From assembly GCA_963807775.1 (NCBI GenBank), contig CAWECY010000002.1, positions 186,001 to 250,000 of the forward strand: 64,000 bases of DNA, written 5' to 3'. The notes beneath the pieces are model-generated. The model saw only the letters and a list, made by a program, of their open reading frames with translations. It had not been told where the DNA came from and made no database searches. The stretch's first letter is position 1; every line of letters starts with the position of its first letter. The position numbers were made by a program, and so were the translations under genes. Positions 19,110 through 27,678 of the stretch are shown here, in pieces. Origin of the DNA: Bog-473 sp963807775. GTDB taxonomy: Bacteria; Actinomycetota; Acidimicrobiia; Acidimicrobiales; RAAP-2.

Positions 19110-20081
19110 ATGATCCGTTGGGGCGTGGTCGGGCCGGGTGCCATCGCTGTCGGCTTCGCCGACGCCATGCAGCTGGTGGACGGGGGCGAGATCGTCGCTG
19201 TCGCCTCACGGTCAGCCGAGCGGGCCGACGCCTTCGGCGACCGGTTCGAGATCCGGACCCGATATGGCGATTACGCCGCACTGGCGGCCGACCCCGATGT
19301 CGACGTGGTCTACGTGGCCACCCCCCAATCGCGCCATGCGGACGACACCATCGCCCTCCTCGAAGCCGGCAAGCACGTGCTGTGTGAGAAGCCGTTCGCG
19401 CTGAACGCGGGCCAGGCTCAGCAGATGGTCGACACTGCCCGACGCCAGGGCCTGTTCCTCATGGAGGCCATCTGGAGCCGCTTCCTCCCGGCCTACCGTT
19501 CCCTCGTCGAGGTGGTGGGGGAGGGGCGCATCGGCGAGCTGCTCATGGTGGAGGCCGACTTCGGATTCCGTCGGTCGATGGATCCGGACAACCGCCTGTT
19601 TCGTCTCGACCTGGGCGGCGGCGGCCTGCTCGATCTGGGTATCTACCCGCTCCAGCTCTCCACTCTGCTGCTCGGCCCGGTCGAACACGTCGCGGCGGAG
19701 GGGCTGATCGGCCAGACCGGCGTGGACGAGCTGGTGGCGGCAGTGTTGCGCCACCCGGGAGGGAAGCTCGGCGTGATCAAGGCGTCGCTGCGGGTGGGGA
19801 TGACTTGCACGGCCCGGATCTCGGGCACTGACGGCGTCATCGCCATCCCGGCGCTCATGCACTGCCCCAACGCGATCACCGTCATGTCGCCCGCCGGCGC
19901 CGAGGAGATCGACGGCTCCTACGAGGGCAATGGTCTCCGATTCGAGATCGAGGAAGTGCACCGGTGCCTGGCCGACGGGAGGACGGAGAGCGCCGTGATC
20001 TCGCTGGACGAGACGGTGGCGCTCACCACCACACTCGACGCCATCCGGGCCCAGATCGGCCTCGCCTTCCCCGGCGAATGA
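19110..20081 (+). CDS. Gfo/Idh/MocA-family NAD(P)-dependent sugar oxidoreductase
   Basis: A 323-residue protein. The N-terminal Rossmann fold has GVVGPGAIAVGFADAM and VYVATPQSRHADD. The family EKP motif is in HVLCEKPFALNAGQA near residues 91-105, and the C-terminal domain has MEAIWSRFLPAYR and LLDLGIYPLQL. These features match the dihydrodiol dehydrogenase/D-xylose dehydrogenase branch. The ATG follows GTGGGAGG. It is divergent from xylA across the candidate LacI operator, so xylose or another pentose is the most likely substrate, but this is context only. Confidence 0.85.
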   Translation: MIRWGVVGPGAIAVGFADAMQLVDGGEIVAVASRSAERADAFGDRFEIRTRYGDYAALAADPDVDVVYVATPQSRHADDTIALLEAGKHVLCEKPFALNAGQAQQMVDTARRQGLFLMEAIWSRFLPAYRSLVEVVGEGRIGELLMVEADFGFRRSMDPDNRLFRLDLGGGGLLDLGIYPLQLSTLLLGPVEHVAAEGLIGQTGVDELVAAVLRHPGGKLGVIKASLRVGMTCTARISGTDGVIAIPALMHCPNAITVMSPAGAEEIDGSYEGNGLRFEIEEVHRCLADGRTESAVISLDETVALTTTLDAIRAQIGLAFPGE

Positions 20082-20097
20082 CCGTCGGATCTCAAGC

Positions 20098-21324
20098 TCA
20101 ATCGCGCAGGCGATAGAGGACCTCGCCGGCGTCGTGGACGACCAGGGCCTCGGGGTCCGCTTCCCACCGCCCGATGTCGACGGTGCCCGGGTCGAGGTAG
20201 TTGAGGTTGGCGCGTCGGACGACTTCTTCGTGAATGCCCGTGGCCAGGGTGACGCGCACCCGTTGATGCTCGCCCCGTATGGGGTCGTACGTCCCCGCCC
20301 CGAACAGATGGGTGGAATGCGCCAACTCACCCCGGGGATGGTCGCGGTACTCGTCCCAGTGAGCGAGGAAGTAATCGCGGCAGTGATAACCCAGGCTCTC
20401 CTGGTCGGGGTGCATGGCGGCAATCCGCGTGATGTGCGGTGCGTAGAGCACGACCTCGCCGCCGTCGGCCACGACCGGCTCGACCTTGTAGAACCCTTTG
20501 GCCCCGGTCCACAGGTCGGCGTAACGCGGGCTCACGAGCGAGAGGACCCGCTCGACTGGAGCGGGCAGGTACTCGATGTGGGTCGCCGCCGCCACGTCGG
20601 CGGCGGCGACCCAGGCCTCCTCCGGCGCGCCGAATGACAGCGATCGCAGCCCGCCCGTGTTGTGGTCGACGACGGCACAGAGAGCATGGCGCTCTCCCGG
20701 CACCAGTGCAGATGCTGCATCGATCAGGGCGCGCACGGGAGTGACCCCACGGGTGCCGATGATGGCCGCGCTCGTGATGAGCGCGCCCAGCCAGTGAGTC
20801 ACGTCGATGAGCTCCTGACCGGACAGCCCGGGAAAGAGGTACTTGTTCCCGCCGGAGAACCCGACGACCTCGTGCGGGAGAACGGGGCCCACGATGATGG
20901 TGACGTCGCTCTCGGTGACGAGCCGGTTGATCCGGACGTTGACCGACTCGTTGAGGAATCCGCCGGAAAGGTGCGCCACCGTGCCGGCCGTCAGGGTGCC
21001 GACGTCGATGTAGGTCGCCTCGTCCCACCAGGCGTGGTTGAGCACGGGAAAGTGGGATGCACCGACCATGGAGCGGATGGCGTCGTCGGACATCGGCGCA
21101 TGGGTTCCCAGCGCCACCACCGCAATACACGACGTGACGCGGTCGTGCACAGCGTTCTCCACCGCGCCGAGGAGCAACGGCAGCGGGCAGCTTCTCGTGG
21201 CGTCGGGGATGACGAGGCACAACGAGCGGCCCTGCAGATCGACTCCATCGAGTTGCGCACCGATGAAACTCCGGACTGCTGCGGCATCGAGCACCCCGTG
21301 GCCATCGCCGAGGGTCGGCGTCAC
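20098..21324 (-). CDS. LarA-family nickel-pincer racemase/epimerase (sugar-acid 2-epimerase candidate)
   Basis: A 408-residue protein starting with GTG 21324, overlapping the uxuB stop as GTGA. It carries the LarA signature residues for the nickel-pincer cofactor: DATR (D41, R44), GTHAPM (H75), PHEVVGFSGGNK (H151 and K161, ten apart as in the H174/K184 pair of LarA) and THW (H177, sixteen after the lysine). LarA homologues racemise or epimerise 2-hydroxy acids, and one characterised group is D-gluconate 2-epimerase. Coupling to fructuronate reductase makes D-mannonate/D-gluconate epimerisation the best guess. No larB, larC or larE cofactor genes are in the window. Confidence 0.85.
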   Translation of the reverse strand: MTPTLGDGHGVLDAAAVRSFIGAQLDGVDLQGRSLCLVIPDATRSCPLPLLLGAVENAVHDRVTSCIAVVALGTHAPMSDDAIRSMVGASHFPVLNHAWWDEATYIDVGTLTAGTVAHLSGGFLNESVNVRINRLVTESDVTIIVGPVLPHEVVGFSGGNKYLFPGLSGQELIDVTHWLGALITSAAIIGTRGVTPVRALIDAASALVPGERHALCAVVDHNTGGLRSLSFGAPEEAWVAAADVAAATHIEYLPAPVERVLSLVSPRYADLWTGAKGFYKVEPVVADGGEVVLYAPHITRIAAMHPDQESLGYHCRDYFLAHWDEYRDHPRGELAHSTHLFGAGTYDPIRGEHQRVRVTLATGIHEEVVRRANLNYLDPGTVDIGRWEADPEALVVHDAGEVLYRLRD

Positions 21325-22715
21325 GGTCGCTCTTTCAGGACGCTGGCACCCTCCCGCACGAGGCGGCGCAACGCCTCCTCGACGTCTGACGCGAAGCGAA
21401 CGTCGAACCGCCCGTCGAGGGCGGCGTGGATCACCTCTCGGAGGTCGCGTCCGGCCGACCTGATCCGTGTCGCCTCGGGGTCGTCGACAAGCGGTATGGC
21501 GCTGCCCGGTACTTCGATCCCACCGGCCGCGGCGATCCAGAGCGCCACCACCGTGGCGAAACGCTCTGTGTCGAGGCCCGCATCCCTGCGGAGCGTGACG
21601 ATCGTTCCGAAGCGTTGGGGCAACTTTCGTGAGCCGTCCGCCGCCACCTGCATGCACGTGTGGCTGAGACTCGGGTTCCCGAAGCGCCGGAGCGCGTCCA
21701 TGGCGAACGCGCTGGGCTCCAGTTCGGCCGGGAACCTCGTCACTTGCAGGACGTCATCGATCAGTCCCCGTGCGAAGGTCGACACCATCGGGTCCGCGGC
21801 GGCGGCTGCGATGGTGGCGGAGCCAACGAGAAGGCCACAGTGGGCCAGAGCGGAATGTGGCCCGTTGAGCAGCCACAACTTGCGCTGCTCGAATGGTCCG
21901 ATGTCCTCCACCAACTGGACGCCGGCTTCCGCGAGGGGCTCAAGACCCACTTCAGCCGTCATGACCCACGAGCGGTGCCGTTCGGTCGTGACGGCGCCGA
22001 GGTCGATGAGGCCGAGCTGGGTGCTCACCTCGTAGAGGTCCTGCTCGGTCGTGGCCGGCACCATGCGGTCGATCACGGAGTCGGGGAAGGAGACGTGCTC
22101 GGCGATCCATTCGGGAAGCGCGGCGTCGATGTGACTTGCGATCTCGCTCACTCGCGAGTGGAGCAGGCTGCCGTTACCCGACAGGTTGTCCAGCGAGGCG
22201 ATGATCGGTGGTGTCCGGCCAGATGCCTGCCAGTGCGCCAGGACGTGCGCCAGGACACCGGGCGCCGAGTGGCTGTGGTGGGGTCGGGCCGCGTCCTCCA
22301 AGTCGAGGTCGTAGCCCTTCTCCGTGATGGTCAGGGTCACCAGGCCGGTCGTGGGTGCCGTGAGCGCCTCGAGCGCCGCCGCACTCCCCGTAGCGACCGA
22401 GGTGAACGAGCCGATCACCCGCAGCTCTGGTTCAGATGCCGGTTCTCGTTCGGCCACGGTGTAGAGGCAGTCCTGTGGCGACAACTGTTCCTCGGCGCGG
22501 CGGCTGCGCAGAGAGACAGCGCGGATGAGCGCGGGCCGGCCGACGCGTAGCAAGTCGTCGGCGTACACGCCGAGATGGGCTCGGGCGAAGGCGCCCATCC
22601 CGATGTGCACGATCGTGGCCGGCCCAGTCCGGTCGTACTTAGGCGCGGGCAGGGATCCGACGCCTCTCAGCGTAGATTCCGACAGTCGCGCCGGCTTGTC
22701 CGAGATCAGGCTCAT
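21321..22715 (-). CDS. uxuB: Mannitol dehydrogenase-family oxidoreductase, probable D-fructuronate reductase
   Basis: A 464-residue protein of the polyol/uronate long-chain dehydrogenase family. The N-terminal nucleotide site is HIGMGAFARAHLGVY (residues 37-51). Family motifs follow: SLDNLSGNG, DRMVPATTEQD and the C-terminal KLWLLNGPHSALAHCG, with the conserved Lys and His of the active site. With uronate isomerase and beta-glucuronidase nearby, reduction of D-fructuronate to D-mannonate is the expected reaction; a mannitol or tagaturonate role is possible. It is translationally coupled to the LarA homologue and divergent from the LacI gene, only 38 bases away. Confidence 0.85.
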   Translation of the reverse strand: MSLISDKPARLSESTLRGVGSLPAPKYDRTGPATIVHIGMGAFARAHLGVYADDLLRVGRPALIRAVSLRSRRAEEQLSPQDCLYTVAEREPASEPELRVIGSFTSVATGSAAALEALTAPTTGLVTLTITEKGYDLDLEDAARPHHSHSAPGVLAHVLAHWQASGRTPPIIASLDNLSGNGSLLHSRVSEIASHIDAALPEWIAEHVSFPDSVIDRMVPATTEQDLYEVSTQLGLIDLGAVTTERHRSWVMTAEVGLEPLAEAGVQLVEDIGPFEQRKLWLLNGPHSALAHCGLLVGSATIAAAAADPMVSTFARGLIDDVLQVTRFPAELEPSAFAMDALRRFGNPSLSHTCMQVAADGSRKLPQRFGTIVTLRRDAGLDTERFATVVALWIAAAGGIEVPGSAIPLVDDPEATRIRSAGRDLREVIHAALDGRFDVRFASDVEEALRRLVREGASVLKERP

Positions 22716-22753
22716 CGTCGGCGAACGCGCGACGGGGTGTAACGTCGATCGTT

Positions 22754-23786
22754 GTGCCGCAGCCTCGACGCGTGACCATCCTGGATGTGGCGGCTCGCGC
22801 CGGCGTCCATCCCGCCACGGTGTCGAGAGCTCTCAGTCGGCCTGAGAAAGTAGCGCCGGATACGCGCAAACGAGTCGAGGCGGCCGTGGAAAAGCTCGGC
22901 TTCGTCCCCAACCGTGCGGCGCAGGTCATGAAGACCGGCCGAACGGGCAACATCGCGGTGATCGTTCCCGACATCACGAATCCACACTTCGGTTCGATGG
23001 TCCGGGCCGTGGAACGAACAGCCCGCGAGGGCGACCTGCAGGTGCTGTTGGCCGACACCAGCGAGCACCCGCGCGAAGAGGTGCGCGCCGCCCGCACCTT
23101 CTCCCACGACGTCGACGGGTTCGTCGTTCTGTCGCCGCGCCGGTTGCACAAGGAGCTCGATGCGCTGGGGGGCAAGCCGGCCGTCTTCGTCAACCGGCCG
23201 GTGCCGAAGTACGCCTCGGTGCTGCTGCGTAGCGCGCCCGCGGTGCACGAGGCGCTTCTCCACCTGGCGTCGCTCGGTCATCGCCGCCTCGTGTTCGTCG
23301 GCGGTCCGACGCGCGTCGTGGGCCGCCGGAGAGCGACGGGCTGCTGTCCGTAAGACCGGCCCTGCCGTCGGCATGGAGATCGACATGCTGGACGCCGCTG
23401 CGCCCACCTTCGAGGCGGCGGCGGACGCCGTGCCTCGTCTGGTCCGTGGCACTGCGACGGCGGTAATCGCCTTCAACGACCAGATGGCGCTGGGCGTGAT
23501 CGCCGGGCTGGCCCGCCTCGGCGTCTCCGTCCCCGGAGACCTGAGCGTGGTCGGTTTCGACGATGTGCCGATGGCCGCCATGGTCGCACCTGCGCTGACG
23601 ACGATCAGTTTGCCCACCGAGGACGCCGGATCGAACGCGGTCGAGTTGCTGCGCGTGGAGGCGACCACCACAACCGAGCTCTTCGGTGCCCTTGTCGTTC
23701 GGGAGTCGACCGGCAAGGTCACGAAGCGCCGAGCCAGCGCCGCCGCAAATGGTGCGCGGCGGCCTTCGGGTGGCGGTCGCGGGTAA
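22754..23786 (+). CDS. LacI-family regulator of the glucuronate genes; one frameshift
   Basis: The GTG start gives MPQPRRVTILDVAARAGVHP, a LacI helix-turn-helix, followed by the hinge region AAQVMKTGRTGNIAVIVPD. The effector domain continues in another frame with AFNDQMALGVIAGLARLGV and LSVVGFDDVPMAAMV. One extra base near 23320 (GPTR should continue SWAAGERR) causes the break; corrected length is about 343 residues. It is divergent from uxuB and convergent with uidA, whose coding region it overlaps by 68 bases. It probably controls uxuB-larA and uidA-kinase-uxaC in response to a uronate or aldonate. Confidence 0.75.
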
Positions 23787-25503
23787 AGACGCCCTTCTTA
23801 TTGCCGTTCACCCGCATGAACGAGGGGCCGGTCGCGAAATCGGCAAAGTTCCAGACCTGCTCTCCGACGACGGCGTCGACGCGATCGAAGACCCGGTGAT
23901 ACGTGTCGAGCAGTGCCGCCTGGTACTCCTCGCTCCACACGGCGGCGTCCAGAGTGTGCAGACCCGGCATGGCGTCCGCCCCGTACTCGGTGACGATGAT
24001 GGGCTTCCCATGTTCGTCGACCCATCCGTATAGCTCTGCCTCGAGCCCCCGCTCGGCGGCGACCAGATCCCCCGGCTCGACGTACCACCCGTAGTAACGA
24101 TTGATCATGATGACGTCGGCCAGGGCGCTGACCTTGCAGGTCTTCGGCTGCGCGAACATCATGTTCACGAATCCGACGGGCCGGCTCGGATCTGCCGACC
24201 GTGCCGCCGTGAAGAGGGGCTCGAAATAGGTCACCGCCTCGTCCGTGTGGGACTCGGGCTCGTTGGCCAGGCTCCACAGCACGACGCACGGATGATTCTT
24301 GTCCCGGGCGATCAACTCCTCAATGGCACGACGGTGGTTGGCTTGCGTTGCCGTGCCTATCGTCTCCTCCGAGAACGTGGTCCTCGGACCACCGAGGAAG
24401 AGCCCGCCGCCGACACCGAGATTCAAGCCCACGGCCGCTGTTTCGTCGATGACGACGATGCCGAGGCGGTCGGCCAGGTCGAGCACCTCCTCGGCGTACG
24501 GGTAGTGGGAGGTGCGGAACGAGTTGGCGCCCAACCACCCGAGCAGGGAGAAGTCGTGGACCATGGCGGTGTCGTCGTGGCCACGGCCGTGGACGTTGAG
24601 GTCCTCGTGCTTGCCGAAGCCGCGGAAATAGAAGGACTCGTTGTTGATCAGGAACCGGGTGCCGTCGACGCGGATGGTCCTGATCCCGACCGGCTGCACG
24701 TACCGGTCGACCAGGGTGTCCCCTTCCAGGAGATCGACCTGCAGCTCGTAGAGATAGGCGTTCCTCGGAGCCCACAGATGGGCGTCCGGCACCTGGAGAT
24801 CGCCGTCGTCACCCGTCGCATCGGCGACGAGATCCCCCGACGCGTCACGGAGCTCGACCCGGACCGTGGCGTTCTCTTGGTTCGACACCTCAGTCGAGTA
24901 GTGGACGATCCCGGCGTTCCCGTTGAGATCGGTGGTCACGGTGAGGTCGCTCACGTACGACGGGGGAGTCGAGCAGAGCCAGACGGAGCGGTGCAGTCCG
25001 GCGTAATTGAAGAAATCGTGGTACTGCCGTTGGCGCCGCTGGCCGTCCGGCATCAACTCGACCGTCCCTGGCGGAAGCGAGTGCCAGGTCAACTCGTTGT
25101 TGACCACGACTGTCACCCGGAGACCCTCGTCGAGGCGAACCAGATCGGTGATGTCGGCTTCAAAAGGTGTGTAGCCGCCCTCGTGCTCGGCCACCAGGGC
25201 ATCGTCCACCCATACGGCGGCCCGGTGTGTGGCGGCGTCGAAGCGAAGGATCACCCGTTGTCCGGCCCAGCCCCGGGGAACGAAGACGGTCCGTTGATAC
25301 CAGACGTCACCGACATGGTCGTGCACGGCCTGGTCGGCCAGCACGTCGTTGTAGCTGCTCGGGACGGGCATCGGAACGGCGCCGGGGAGATCGGCGCGCC
25401 ACCAGCCCTCGTCGCGCCCGATGCCGTCCGGGTCGGTAGCGAAGTCCCAGAGGCCGTCGAGTCGCTTCGTCTCCCGCGCCGCGTTGTCCTGTGGCCGGAG
25501 CAT
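23719..25503 (-). CDS. uidA: Beta-glucuronidase (GH2)
   Basis: 594 residues, ATG 25503 with AAAGGAGGG just upstream. Domain order is a sugar-binding jelly roll (VPSSYNDVLAD, VWYQRTVFVP), an Ig-like sandwich and a TIM barrel. The acid/base is E415 in SLANEPESH and the nucleophile E506 in VTEYGAD. The segment NGNKKGVFTRDR near residue 568 contains the N-x-K motif that binds the glucuronate carboxylate and distinguishes true beta-glucuronidases from beta-galactosidases. There is no signal peptide, so it acts in the cytoplasm and releases D-glucuronate. It is the third gene of the uxaC-kinase-uidA operon, 16 bases after the kinase. Confidence 0.93.
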   Translation of the reverse strand: MLRPQDNAARETKRLDGLWDFATDPDGIGRDEGWWRADLPGAVPMPVPSSYNDVLADQAVHDHVGDVWYQRTVFVPRGWAGQRVILRFDAATHRAAVWVDDALVAEHEGGYTPFEADITDLVRLDEGLRVTVVVNNELTWHSLPPGTVELMPDGQRRQRQYHDFFNYAGLHRSVWLCSTPPSYVSDLTVTTDLNGNAGIVHYSTEVSNQENATVRVELRDASGDLVADATGDDGDLQVPDAHLWAPRNAYLYELQVDLLEGDTLVDRYVQPVGIRTIRVDGTRFLINNESFYFRGFGKHEDLNVHGRGHDDTAMVHDFSLLGWLGANSFRTSHYPYAEEVLDLADRLGIVVIDETAAVGLNLGVGGGLFLGGPRTTFSEETIGTATQANHRRAIEELIARDKNHPCVVLWSLANEPESHTDEAVTYFEPLFTAARSADPSRPVGFVNMMFAQPKTCKVSALADVIMINRYYGWYVEPGDLVAAERGLEAELYGWVDEHGKPIIVTEYGADAMPGLHTLDAAVWSEEYQAALLDTYHRVFDRVDAVVGEQVWNFADFATGPSFMRVNGNKKGVFTRDRHPKAAAHHLRRRWLGAS

Positions 25504-25519
25504 GGCCCTCCTTTGTGGT

Positions 25520-26026
25520 TCAGACTCTCTGGTCTTCGAGCAGTTCGACGACCTGACCGGCCACAGTCGGCGCATCCAAGTTGTCGGTGTCGACGACGGC
25601 GTCGGCGACCTGTTCGTAGAGCGCGGCCCGGTCCCGGGCCATGGTGGTCAGCACTTCTTGGGGATGCTCGCCCAGCAGTGGCCGGTGATCGTCGTGTTGG
25701 ACGCGTAACGCGAGAGTGGCTGGATCGGCCCGCAGCCAGACCACGAAAGCGCTGGCGAGCGCGGCGCGCACAGCCGGATCGAGCACGACGCCACCCGGTG
25801 CCGCCAGCACCACGTCGCGGCGGAGGCTCTCGAGCACCACCTCCGATTCCAGGTGGCGGTAGGCGGGCTCACCTCCCTCCTCCCAGAGTTGACGCACGGT
25901 CAGGCCGGTTCGCTCGACGATGGCGCTGTCGACGTCGACGAACGGCCGGCCAATCTTGGCGGCGACCAAAGTGCCGACGGACGACTTGCCGGCGCCCATG
26001 AGGCCGACCAGCGCAACGGCGGTCAC
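25520..26026 (-). CDS. Shikimate-kinase-like P-loop kinase in the glucuronate operon
   Basis: A 168-residue kinase. The Walker A is GLMGAGKSS (residues 8-16), followed by the shikimate-kinase motifs FVDVDSAIVERTG (D31, D33), YRHLE (R57), HRPLL (R115) and RDRAALY. The shikimate-binding GGG is altered to PGG (residues 77-79). It starts with GTG overlapping the uxaC stop as GTGA. Its position between uxaC and uidA, with no other aromatic pathway gene in the window, argues for a sugar-acid substrate such as gluconate, although gluconokinase GntK motifs are not present. It could still be an ordinary shikimate kinase. Confidence 0.75.
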   Translation of the reverse strand: MTAVALVGLMGAGKSSVGTLVAAKIGRPFVDVDSAIVERTGLTVRQLWEEGGEPAYRHLESEVVLESLRRDVVLAAPGGVVLDPAVRAALASAFVVWLRADPATLALRVQHDDHRPLLGEHPQEVLTTMARDRAALYEQVADAVVDTDNLDAPTVAGQVVELLEDQRV

Positions 26027-27435
26027 GCGGAGGTCCGGAAGGTGCTCCGGGCCAGGTGATAGGCGAGATCCTGTGCGGTTTCGACAGCCTCGTCTTCGTC
26101 CATACGGTGCTCGGCCACCAGTTCGGCCAGGTAGCCGGCATTCAGCCTGCGGACAGCGTCGTGGCGAGCCGGGACCGACAAGAGGGACCGGGCGTCGTCG
26201 TTGAAGCCCACGGTATTGGCGAAGCCGGCTGTCTCAATCACCGATCGGTAGAAGCGGCGGATGCCCTCAGGGCTGTCGTAGAACCACCAGGGGGGACCGA
26301 GCCGCAGGGCCGGGTAGTGCCCGGCGAGCGGCGCTAGCTCGCGGCTGTACGTGGTTTCGTCGAGCGTATAGACGACGACAGTGAGCTGGGCCTCGTTTCC
26401 GAAGCGATCGAGCAACGGCTTGAGCGTGCTCGACGTAGTCGACCGCCTTCGGTATGTCGGCTCCCCTGTCGCGGCCGAACCGCGCCGACAGCGTCGGGTT
26501 GTGGTCGCGCCATGCGCCAGCGTGCAGCTGCAGGACCAGACCGTCCTCCATGCTCATGGCAGCCAGCTCCGTCAGCATCTGACCCCGGAAGAGCTCAGCT
26601 TCCCCCGGATCGAGCGGTCCTGCAGTGACACGGGCGAACAGGTCCTCGGCCTGGCGGTCCGAGAGGTCGGCCGTCAGCGGGGAGGGGTGTCCATGGTCCG
26701 AGGCGGTGGCGCCCGCAGCCACGAACGATTCTCGTCGGACGCGGATAGCTTCCAGGTAGCCCTTCCAAGTCGTCGTGTCGGTCTTGGTGAGCTCGCCCAA
26801 CCTGTCGACGTTGGCGCGAAAGCCGGGCCGCTCCGGGTCCACGACATCGTCGGGCCGGAAGGTAGGGACCACCCGACCATCCCATCCGGATTGGCGCAAC
26901 GCGGCGTGATGTTCGAGTGGGTCGAGGGCGCCGTCGGTGGTGGCGAGAAGCTCGATCCCGAAGCGGTCGAAGAGGGCGCGTGGGCTGTAACTCTTCACGC
27001 TCGAAGCGATCGCACAGCTCGTCGTACACGTCGTCGGCGGTCTCGGCGTCGCAAGGGCTCGCCGATACCGAGCACGTCGGCCAGGGTGTGATCCAACCAG
27101 AGCTTCGAAGGCGTTCCACGGAAGAGGTGATAGTGCTGGGCGAACTCCTGCCAGACCTGTCGGCCCTCCACGTCGAGCCGGGCGCCGTCCCGCGGTTGGA
27201 CGCCCAGCGACTCCATGGGGACGCCGTGGCTGTACAGCAGGCGCAACAGGTAGTGGTCCCGGGTGACCAGCTCGTACGCCGGATCTCCTGACCAGGCGTT
27301 GTCCACCAGTCCGGCGGGGTCGCAGTGGCCGTGCGGGCTCACGATGGCCAGCGCTTTGGTGGCCTCATAGAGTCGACGTGCGATCAGGCGTGTCCCGGGA
27401 TCGGCGGGGAAGAGACGGTCTTCGTTGAGCACCAC
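26023..27435 (-). pseudogene. uxaC: Uronate isomerase (glucuronate isomerase), frameshifted
   Basis: Consecutive frames give a protein of about 470 residues. It begins VVLNEDRLFPADPGTRLIARRLY, then SPHGHCDPAGL (the H-x-H metal motif). It continues with TPSKLWLDHTLADVLG, SPRALFDRFGIELLATTDGALD, VLQLHAGAWRDHNPT and FANTVGFNDDARSLLSVPARHD. Frame changes are near 27068 (an extra T), 26998 and 26425. The GTG at 27435 is preferred to the in-frame GTG at 27483 because the product then fits the family N-terminus and the TGCAAAGCTTTGCA operator falls outside the gene. It would convert D-glucuronate to D-fructuronate. First gene of the operon with the kinase and uidA. Confidence 0.75.
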
Positions 27436-27450
27436 TGCAAAGCTTTGCAG
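27435..27450. promoter_or_regulatory. Candidate operator: palindrome CTGCAAAGCTTTGCAG at the uxaC start
   Basis: A perfect 16-base palindrome abutting the proposed uxaC start codon. The inner 14 bases are identical to the site upstream of the GH3 gene (2000-2013). A repressor here would block transcription of the uxaC-kinase-uidA operon. Confidence 0.6.
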
Positions 27451-27454
27451 ACGT

Positions 27455-27475
27455 CCCGCGGGCGTGCCAGAATGC
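27455..27475. promoter_or_regulatory. Upstream element shared with the GH3 promoter
   Basis: CCCGCGGGCGTGCCAGAATG plus C differs from 1934-1953 by one inserted base and one substitution, and again lies next to the TGCAAAGCTTTGCA palindrome. Orientation relative to the regulated gene is opposite at the two sites. Confidence 0.4.
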
Positions 27476-27678
27476 GTCGCCACGGCGGCCGCACACCCTC
27501 GGCTTTTCCTCCAGGCCGGCCACCCGCTTGGGTCCCGCCATCGTTGACGGACGGCGAGGGTGGTCCTCCCAGATCTCGAGAATCCTAATGACGTGGAGGT
27601 AGAACCGGCCTATCATCTCCCGATGCATTCCGGGGGGAATCGGAACATGGACAGGGCTAGCTTCAGGCCCAACCTCCA

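Noticed and set aside
22716..22753. Operator between uxuB and LacI (AACGTCGATCGTT)
   Set aside because: The symmetry is imperfect and the region of 38 bases does not contain either of the palindromes found at the other uronate genes.
27455..27475. Sigma-54-like TGGCACG box
   Set aside because: The partner GC/TTGCA box at the fixed distance is missing, and actinobacteria generally lack sigma-54.
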